Below are positions 58,384 through 64,000 of a DNA stretch of 64,000 bases, in pieces. The notes beneath the pieces are model-generated. The model was not told the origin of the DNA. It made no database searches and worked only from the letters and a program-made list of their open reading frames with translations. Both the position numbers and the translations under genes were made by a program. The stretch comes from Pseudomonas cavernae. GTDB taxonomy: Bacteria; Pseudomonadota; Gammaproteobacteria; Pseudomonadales; Pseudomonadaceae. The DNA lies in the NCBI RefSeq assembly GCF_003595175.1, contig NZ_CP032419.1, positions 62,001-126,000 on the forward strand. The letters run 5' to 3'. Position 1 is the stretch's first letter, and every line of letters begins with the position of its first letter.

Positions 58384-58861
58384 CATCCAACTCCTTTACA
58401 GCGTTGATAGCCTTATCAAGGCTTTCAATTTTTCCATCAAAATTAACAGAGGTTGTTGTGCCATTCTTCCTCTCAACAATGATCTGCAGGGAAATTTTAT
58501 CTTCATTTTTTGCTTTAAGCTTGTCGTAAATATAAGATGATATGACATTGCAAAAAATCGGAACAACAACGCTGGTGATAAAGAACGTACCAAGCCAAAT
58601 ATCTGCACCATGCAGGCTCAGCTCTTTGTAATCCTCGTCGGAGGCATAAATGTCAGCATCTATTTCATTGTTATTTAGGTGATCAAGAATATCGAGACTG
58701 CCTGCGTAGAACGCATCGATCGTGCCATGAGACGGCAGAATTACCACGCTCTTGTTCTTAATGGTTTCAGCTAATGATATTGGCGCTTTACTCAGTAGCC
58801 CCGCAAGCGTCAAGGACTCTTCCCGTACTTGGAATTTCTCTTCAATTTCCATGAATGCCAT
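58373..58861 (-). CDS. Single-helix membrane protein coupled to the SEC-C protein
   Basis: The 162-residue protein has a soluble N-terminal part with VVILPSHGTIDAFYAG, one strong transmembrane helix (residues 90-112, FFITSVVVPIFCNVISSYIY) and a short C-terminal domain. That domain (KISLQIIVERKNGTTTSVNFDG, then a helix) is reminiscent of small effector-associated EACC1-type domains, a weak resemblance. The ATG at 58861 is preceded by AAGGAG at long spacing (12 bases). It overlaps the SEC-C gene by 11 bases, so the two products are probably made together. Confidence 0.65.
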   Translation of the reverse strand: MAFMEIEEKFQVREESLTLAGLLSKAPISLAETIKNKSVVILPSHGTIDAFYAGSLDILDHLNNNEIDADIYASDEDYKELSLHGADIWLGTFFITSVVVPIFCNVISSYIYDKLKAKNEDKISLQIIVERKNGTTTSVNFDGKIESLDKAINAVKELDDAH

Positions 58862-59109
58862 ATTTATCGCAAACTCCTTCAAGGTAGTGAACTGCCATAG
58901 GCTAATACTAATCAGTGTGTGACGCCAGTTCAGGCCTTGGAAGGTGAGAGCGAGGCAGACTTGTGGTTGAGCGGCTCTGTCTGGGTGCGCAGGCGCGGTG
59001 GTTGAGGCCCAATGCTGTCGGATTATGCTTTCACCACATCTGATAGATGTGATAGAACTCAACGACTTCGGCCGCAGCGAAAAAATTCATCTTTGCTCAG
59101 AGTTGGCCA

Positions 59110-59769
59110 ATGATGTCGCACACCTTCAAAGATCTTGTAGCTAGACATGGATATGCCTTCGTCCGCGAGCATTGTCCGGGGACAGATACGATTGCGGTGG
59201 CCAATTCAATCGGCCAGTCGGTGGAGCCTTGGAAAGGTGGGGCTGTGCAAGATTTGGTCCCTCGTTCTAGCTCGACACCGAACACGTATAGTGGTATCTA
59301 CGGCCTTTCTCACTTCCCATTCCATACTGATCTAGCGCACTGGCGCTTCCCTCCACGATATTTATTGTTACGGTGCGTGAACGGGTACGCGGATATCCCA
59401 ACGCTGCTGCTTGATGGTGAAGCCATTATTGAAGCCGTAACGTTGGATATTCTGACGCGAGCCATCTTCAAACCACGCAGACCAAGACAAGGAAGAGTTC
59501 AGTTGATGCGTCTATACGAGTCTGGAAGTGACGGTTACTGCTTCCGATGGGATGAAGTATTCCTCCAACCCTCAAGTAGAATTGGTGATATAGCTAGCCA
59601 ACGCATCCATGAGCAGTTCAAGAAGTGTAATCCTTTGTCTATCGCCTTAGAAAGAAGTGGCGATACCTTATTAATTGACAACTGGCGCATGTTGCACGCT
59701 CGCTCACCAATTCCCGCCGGGCGTGAAGATCGGAAAATTCAGAGAGTTTATTTGGAGAACCTTCATTGA
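59110..59769 (+). CDS. TauD/clavaminate synthase-like Fe(II)/2-oxoglutarate dioxygenase
   Basis: The 219-residue protein has the double-stranded beta-helix iron site. HxD is in FHTDLAHWRFPPRYLLLRC (His72, Asp74), the distal His in IDNWRMLHARSP (His196), and a 2-oxoglutarate-binding Arg in RKIQRVYL (Arg212). It is shorter than TauD (about 280). The substrate is unknown. Its stop shares bases with the TTG start of the next gene, so the pair is tightly coupled. Members of this family modify small molecules, and some modify RNA or protein. Confidence 0.85.
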   Translation: MMSHTFKDLVARHGYAFVREHCPGTDTIAVANSIGQSVEPWKGGAVQDLVPRSSSTPNTYSGIYGLSHFPFHTDLAHWRFPPRYLLLRCVNGYADIPTLLLDGEAIIEAVTLDILTRAIFKPRRPRQGRVQLMRLYESGSDGYCFRWDEVFLQPSSRIGDIASQRIHEQFKKCNPLSIALERSGDTLLIDNWRMLHARSPIPAGREDRKIQRVYLENLH

Positions 59770-60719
59770 AGAAGACAGTCAATCCGGCGGCAACACCATC
59801 AGTCTGGGACCCCGAAGCCCTCTATATCAAGGCTCAGCGCTATGTGCAACATATGAGTGAGCTGGATAGTGACGGATGGGAGTATGCCCTTTGGTCAGGT
59901 TTTTCTCTTGAATTTTTAGCACGCGCAGCACTTGCTAATATCAGCCCTGCACTATTGGCGGAGACTGATAAGAACTGGGCTAGCCTATATCATGCTTTAG
60001 GCTTCAGCCCTACTGAAGAGCGGTTCTCACCTAAGTCCATTGCAATTAGTGAGGTTTTCAAGCGCCTCATGGCGATATTACCTAACTTCACAAAGGAGCA
60101 TGAAGCCTTCGGGATTTTACACACAGGCAGGCGCAATTCCGAGTTGCACACGGGCGAGCTTGCTTTTGATGGTATTAAAGGCTCAGTTTGGCAGCCACGC
60201 TTTTATCAGGCTTGCGAGATTCTTCTCTCGTCGATTGGAATGACTCTTGATGATTTTTTCGGCAAAGATGAAGCAAGTGTCGCAATGCAACTAATTTCTG
60301 CAGCAGCTGATGATAGTGCCAAAGCAGTGAAAGGCGACGTCGAAGCTCATAGTAAAGTCTGGAAAGCCAAAGGTGAAAAGGAACGTGCCGCGTTGCTAGC
60401 GCAAGCTTCTTTAAGAGCGACTCGGCAAGCCGGCCACCGGGTGGACTGCCCAGCGTGCTCTTCACCTGCCTTAGTCTTTGGCGAGCCTGTTTCTGCTCCA
60501 GTACAAAGTCTTCGGGATGGTGAAATAACCGAAAAGCAGGAATATTTACCAAATCTATTTGAATGTATCGCTTGTGGTTTAAAAATTTCTGGACTCTCCC
60601 GTCTTGCTGTTTTAGGTCTCGGAGATAGATATAAGAAGACTCAAGTTTATGATGCTGCCGAATACTACGCACCACAAGATGACTATTTTGGTTACGATGA
60701 AGACAATAATGAGCCCTGA
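59766..60719 (+). CDS. HEPN-motif and zinc-ribbon protein
   Basis: The 317-residue protein starts at TTG with GGAG eight bases upstream. Residues 35-165 are helical with WSGFSLEFLARAALANI, then RRNSELHTGEL. R123-N124...H128 is the Rx4H motif (with the usual Asn) of HEPN ribonucleases. Residues 228-270 form a zinc ribbon (CPAC...CIAC). The C-terminal 40 residues are Tyr/Asp-rich. HEPN proteins commonly cut RNA as toxins or phage-defence effectors. The coupled dioxygenase could modify the target or act as its partner. Confidence 0.7.
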   Translation: MKKTVNPAATPSVWDPEALYIKAQRYVQHMSELDSDGWEYALWSGFSLEFLARAALANISPALLAETDKNWASLYHALGFSPTEERFSPKSIAISEVFKRLMAILPNFTKEHEAFGILHTGRRNSELHTGELAFDGIKGSVWQPRFYQACEILLSSIGMTLDDFFGKDEASVAMQLISAAADDSAKAVKGDVEAHSKVWKAKGEKERAALLAQASLRATRQAGHRVDCPACSSPALVFGEPVSAPVQSLRDGEITEKQEYLPNLFECIACGLKISGLSRLAVLGLGDRYKKTQVYDAAEYYAPQDDYFGYDEDNNEP

Positions 60720-60884
60720 ACTAAAGTAGGATCTTTGCCCGCTCTTGGCTGGCCGTTCGCTGCCAGTTGCCTTCTCGGCGTATATTGGCCAAGTCGGATG
60801 CAAGCGGTGGTTGACTGGGCGACGGCAATGCAATTGGGCGGTCAAGCGCGATGCAATTACACAGCATGACTTTGCAACGAGTGA

Positions 60885-60904
60885 TGCCACAAATTTGCCA
60901 CACT
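60885..60904. repeat. Probable integrase arm site, right
   Basis: An exact copy of the 20-base sequence at 52184-52203, 107 bases inside the right attachment site. Confidence 0.65.
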
Positions 60905-61010
60905 CGACCCGCTAAACGGGGCGAAAGCACGCTAACCCCAGCTATTATAACCCTTTGATTTTCCAGCTAATGCACGCTAACGTGTTGATTCTAAACGTCG
61001 GCTTTTGGGA

Positions 61011-61055
61011 CTCCGAAGGCAGGGGTCGTGGGTTCGAATCCCGCCGGATGCGCCA
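61011..61055. repeat. Island attachment site, right
   Basis: A perfect 45-bp copy of the tRNA-Arg 3' half, including CCA. It lacks the 5' half and is not a functional tRNA. Confidence 0.95.
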
Positions 61056-61061
61056 TATAAA

Positions 61062-61096
61062 ACAAGGGCTTAGGTGAAAACCTAGGCCCTTGTTTT
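61062..61096. terminator. Intrinsic terminator-like hairpin after the island
   Basis: ACAAGGGCTTAGGT/ACCTAGGCCCTTGT, with a short loop and one mismatch, is followed by TTTTTT. It may have been the original terminator of the tRNA gene, displaced by the island. Confidence 0.7.
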
Positions 61097-61459
61097 TTCC
61101 TGTGTCCAAAATGTGTCCATTCTGTGCCCAGCTTTGCGAGGGAACGAATGACGCCTCCCCAATCTTGACCACTGAACTGGCAACCAAATCAGACGGGCGG
61201 CACACGGCCATCGTGGGCTTCCCGTTGAAACTCTAGGAGCTGTGTCTACAGTCATCCTGAATTAGCAACCCATGTTCAGTGTTGTTCCGGTGGTCGTAGG
61301 GGTTGCGTGCCGAGAATAGAGGCATTCCGGTCTCCGGACGGTGCAATGTAGCCCATGTCCTTTGCCGATCGGGCGATTGCTGTAAGTGCCACCATCCGTT
61401 GGATGTTGCGGTCTCTCTGAGCGGACGCCGCTGCTCTCGACTGCTGGGAGGAGGTATAT

Positions 61460-63730
61460 ATGGCACTCATTGAGATTGAAATGCTTGAGCAGCGCTTTAA
61501 CCAACTCGTTCACCTGTTGGTTTCTGCGGGACCGATCCCGATCGGCATTCTGAGCGGATTGGGGGTGAGCCGCCTGATAGCGGAGTTCACCTGGAACCGT
61601 GTGGAGGTAGGGCATGCTCCGCCCGGATTCGTCCCCCCAGTGGGTGTCCTCACAGCGCGCTGCGAGGTAACGTTGCGGCACGTTTCGACTGATGAATTGG
61701 ATGTAGACCCGAACGCGGTCGGTACCACTACTCGCGCAACCAGCTGGGTCAACATATCGGCGAACACTTCCTCTTTGATGATCGATCTGCTGGCGGTTGA
61801 AGTGCCCGCGGCGCCCACGCAGTTCTTCACACCTCAGATACGCATTGCCCGGCACCAAATCGATCAATTAGAAGAACTAGAAGAACTTGGAATTGATGGT
61901 ATCGCCGCCGCTTTGCTTCTCTTCCGGGATGGGATAGTGACGGTACGATTTGCGACGCGAGCCACCGATCCAATTCAATCGGTCCCTTTGAATCTGCTCG
62001 CCGGTGTGGGAGATGAATGGGCGATACGCCTTTCGGGCGAGTTGTTCACGGATGCCCTGCTAGCTGCGTTGCAAAAAACGTTAGCAAAGCCGCCGGGAGG
62101 GACGACGGTCGAGGATGCACCTACCGCCTTCTGGGGCGTGAAGGGCGGCAGCTTTGCGGCCATTGGCAGTGTGGGGCTAGAGAAGAAGGATGCGTGTCCG
62201 GGGTTGTTCGGGGACGTCGACATTTCGGTGACCGTCGATGTTGCCCTTACTCCATCTGCAAATTTTGCAGTGGTACCGCCACAGCTAGACCTGACCCTGC
62301 AACTCAGCAGCAACGCCTCAGATTGGGACGCGTTGCGCTGTTGGCTGGGCAGCTTTGGCTTAGGGAGCGCGCTATTAGGGTTTATCGCAGGCCCCATTGT
62401 CGGGCCGGTCTTTGCAGGGCTCGCATTGTTGATTAGCAGTATTAGCACGCTGATCATCGTTGGAGAAAAGGTGCGGCTGGACGCAGGCAAAGAAGTTTCT
62501 GGTACGGACGTCGAAGACTTCACGCCCACCAGTAGCACCTCGACAACGGCAACGTTCATCCGTCACGTCGATCTGCCCTCGCTGAACGACTCCGTCGAGT
62601 CGGCAACGACCGGACCTCTTGGGATGCTAATTTCTGGTCGGATCCTCTTACTGCCAGCAATCCACGAAGTCACGTTCACGCCCAACGGCGGAGCGTTGGT
62701 TGGCACTCTGCGCAATTCCTTCGATTGTGGTCGCCGCACCTGGCAGCAAGAAACTGAAGTGCAGGACATCCTGATTGAGGATCGCGCCGACGTATTAGGA
62801 CGCGACCTGGGTCGCGTGCCGGTGACCGTGTTTAAGTCAAGCGCAGCAACTCCGCCAGACCTGTGGTCCGTAGAATATCCGGTACCCAGTCCGCAGCAGT
62901 TGGTGGCTATTCGTGGTAGCAAAAAGGTCAAGCCAGGTGACACGGGGCGCGTTTACTTGCACACGTCCGCCGGTATTCGTCGTTTCGACATCCCAGCGGT
63001 TCCCCCTCTAGCTGCCCCGACTCAGCAGGAAACGATTGCCGCCGTTGCCCAGTGTGCCCGAAAGGAAAGAGTTTTCACTCCCCGCGAAGAACTCGAATGG
63101 CTCATCGATCCGCCGCCATTCGATTTCGGCTATCCAGCACTGCGGCAGTGGCTATTCACCTTTGCTGAGTTGCCCGCCGCGACACGCATCGTGATTCATC
63201 GCGTGAGCGATGGTGTTCGTAGCCAAGCGATGGAGTTCACTGCCGAACATGCTGGCGAAGCTTCCCTGGAATTCATCACGGATCCAGCCACTAACTTGTT
63301 CATGGAGCACAACCAAGATGTGATTGCGGCGGGTCGGCTTTTGCAAAGGTGGGTCATACCCACGGAAATGATCGATATCAGGGAGCCTGGTCTACAGCTG
63401 ATGCGCTCAGGCTCGATGATAGCCGTGGCCCAGCGAGGCGGAGTGTTTGCCCACGATCTGGAAACTGGCTCGAACATGCGTCAACCTGGTGAGCTGCGTT
63501 TGACCAAGCTCGCAACCGGTGGTCTTGAAGTCATGCAGCAGACGCGACGTCACCTGAGCCGAGGGCTCGCTCGGAAGGGCCCGGGTCAGATAGCCCGCGA
63601 AATAGCACCCGGTGCACTGCCTTTCAGCCTGACGTTGCCAGGCGGCAAAGTGGCCGCTCTGTACGAAAACAAACTGTTCATCGGAATTCCCTGGCAACCT
63701 TCGTCGATCATCATGGCTCCGAGGCAGTAG
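61460..63730 (+). CDS. Large protein of unknown function with a central membrane segment
   Basis: The 756-residue protein follows a very strong ribosome site (GGGAGGAGG, 8 bases). The N-terminal 290 residues are beta-rich with an amphipathic helix (IGILSGLGVSRLIAEF) and a pattern reminiscent of lipid-binding TULIP proteins (LSGELFTDALLAALQKTL, then GSFAAIGSVGL). Residues 292-330 are hydrophobic, probably one or two membrane helices. The C-terminal 400 residues are beta-rich without a recognised family. It is monocistronic. Confidence 0.7.
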   Translation: MALIEIEMLEQRFNQLVHLLVSAGPIPIGILSGLGVSRLIAEFTWNRVEVGHAPPGFVPPVGVLTARCEVTLRHVSTDELDVDPNAVGTTTRATSWVNISANTSSLMIDLLAVEVPAAPTQFFTPQIRIARHQIDQLEELEELGIDGIAAALLLFRDGIVTVRFATRATDPIQSVPLNLLAGVGDEWAIRLSGELFTDALLAALQKTLAKPPGGTTVEDAPTAFWGVKGGSFAAIGSVGLEKKDACPGLFGDVDISVTVDVALTPSANFAVVPPQLDLTLQLSSNASDWDALRCWLGSFGLGSALLGFIAGPIVGPVFAGLALLISSISTLIIVGEKVRLDAGKEVSGTDVEDFTPTSSTSTTATFIRHVDLPSLNDSVESATTGPLGMLISGRILLLPAIHEVTFTPNGGALVGTLRNSFDCGRRTWQQETEVQDILIEDRADVLGRDLGRVPVTVFKSSAATPPDLWSVEYPVPSPQQLVAIRGSKKVKPGDTGRVYLHTSAGIRRFDIPAVPPLAAPTQQETIAAVAQCARKERVFTPREELEWLIDPPPFDFGYPALRQWLFTFAELPAATRIVIHRVSDGVRSQAMEFTAEHAGEASLEFITDPATNLFMEHNQDVIAAGRLLQRWVIPTEMIDIREPGLQLMRSGSMIAVAQRGGVFAHDLETGSNMRQPGELRLTKLATGGLEVMQQTRRHLSRGLARKGPGQIAREIAPGALPFSLTLPGGKVAALYENKLFIGIPWQPSSIIMAPRQ

Positions 63731-63810
63731 TCCGATGATCGATTAGGCAATGCCGTCGGCGGGGCGTGGCCAGCATCACTTCCAAGCTGGGCATGCCTTG
63801 GCCGAGGGAA

Positions 63811-63836
63811 AAACAAAGGGCCGCATAAGCGGCCCT
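63811..63836 (-). terminator. Intrinsic terminator of the gene at the right edge
   Basis: The stem GGGCCGC/GCGGCCC is followed by TTTGTTTTT on the minus strand, 18 bases after the stop codon. Confidence 0.85.
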
Positions 63837-63853
63837 TGCGGTGCGGAGAAGCG

Positions 63854-64000
63854 TTACATCGAACCGCTGAACTGCGCGTAGACCTGCTCCTCGGGTTCGA
63901 GGAAGCGGCTGGGCCTGATTGGCCTTGACCGGATCAGCCACGAGTAGATTCTGCCGATCCGGGAGAAGGTTTCCTTACGGCCTCGATTAAGATCGTGAGC
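63854..64000 (-). CDS. 3' end of a gene running off the window
   Basis: The last 48 codons are visible. Residues end WLIRSRPIRPSRFLEPEEQ and VYAQFSGSM, then TAA. The frame is open to the window edge and is followed by a good terminator, supporting a real gene. The basic segment after a short hydrophobic stretch hints at a cytoplasmic tail of a membrane protein. Identity is unknown. Confidence 0.65.
   Translation of the reverse strand, partial: AHDLNRGRKETFSRIGRIYSWLIRSRPIRPSRFLEPEEQVYAQFSGSM

Larger units (their letters stand above)
52068..61055. mobile_element. Integrative island in tRNA-Arg(CCG)
   Basis: This is a 9-kb insertion bounded by perfect 45-bp direct repeats, with the integrase immediately inside the left end. 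Base composition is lower in GC than the flanks, most clearly at 57300-59100. Gene content is integrase, AlpA-like and HTH proteins, an XRE regulator, unknown small proteins and two coupled cargo gene pairs. No conjugation or phage structural genes are seen, so it is either a satellite or mobilised in trans. Confidence 0.93.
60720..61459. other. Island right end and flank, no gene
   Basis: It contains the arm-type repeat (60885-60904), the right attachment site (61011-61055) and an intrinsic-terminator-like hairpin at 61062-61096 (acaagggcttaggt/acctaggcccttgttttttcc). It also contains a tandem TGTGTCC-type motif near 61099-61120. No convincing gene was found. Confidence 0.7.

Noticed and set aside
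61011..61055. Second tRNA-Arg
   Set aside because: Only the 3' half is present; the acceptor 5' strand and D arm are missing.
60945..61211. Minus-strand frame reading [14 protein letters not shown]
   Set aside because: This is the well-known spurious translation of a tRNA 3' end, here the duplicated attachment site.
63989..64000. AAGATCGTGAGC at the window edge, identical to the end of repeat C copy 1
   Set aside because: It lies in an open reading frame continuing off the window, and the preceding bases do not match repeat C, so a chance 11-base match is likelier.

Overview
The window reads as a chromosome segment of a high-GC Pseudomonas, probably of the alcaligenes/mendocina/resinovorans type. 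From memory, the gene order follows two P. aeruginosa blocks near the origin: metNIQ, znu, nrdJ, thrB, polA, engB, cytochromes, dsbA, ampDh2 on one side, and oscA-sbp-cysTWA plus gabDT on the other. The species assignment is inference.

Layout. 1-6884: methionine importer metNIQ, a lipoprotein, and the zinc-uptake locus znuBC-zur with znuA divergent across a Zur-type palindrome. 6991-17821: hemerythrin, split B12-dependent ribonucleotide reductase nrdJab, thrB, a DUF2782 protein, polA, an ErsA/Spot42-position sRNA with an AlgU-type promoter, engB, cytochromes c5-like and c4, dsbA. 17828-25522: endo/exonuclease family protein, diguanylate cyclase, MarC, ampDh2, a decayed sigma-54 activator, DUF3313 lipoprotein, wrbA, a nucleoside-recognition membrane protein. 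25665-28548: NO response (norR/fhpR and hmp divergent). 28947-40184: miscellaneous membrane proteins, GST, a broken diguanylate cyclase, a BASS transporter, an epimerase, an unusual sigma-54 AAA+ protein, a nest of three small mobile elements, a hydrolase and an ion transporter. 40403-44664: sulfate-starvation operon. 44845-51662: periplasmic protein, Mpo1-like protein, Crp-type regulator, chemotaxis receptor, gabDT.

52036-61055 is an integrative island of about 9 kb in tRNA-Arg(CCG). A perfect 45-bp duplication of the tRNA 3' half bounds it. It carries a tyrosine integrase, an AlpA-like and a replication-type HTH protein, an XRE regulator with a palindromic operator, and two tightly coupled AT-richer gene pairs that look like conflict/defence cargo. 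One pair is a SEC-C/zinc protein with a small membrane protein. The other is a TauD-like dioxygenase with a HEPN-motif plus zinc-ribbon protein. This cargo is the best candidate for an undescribed system. To its right lie a 756-residue protein of unknown function and the 3' end of a further gene.

Intergenic spaces are rich in palindromic repeats of several families. Two families show hallmark target-site duplications of mobile elements, and one is a long hairpin whose outer arms differ between copies but remain self-complementary.
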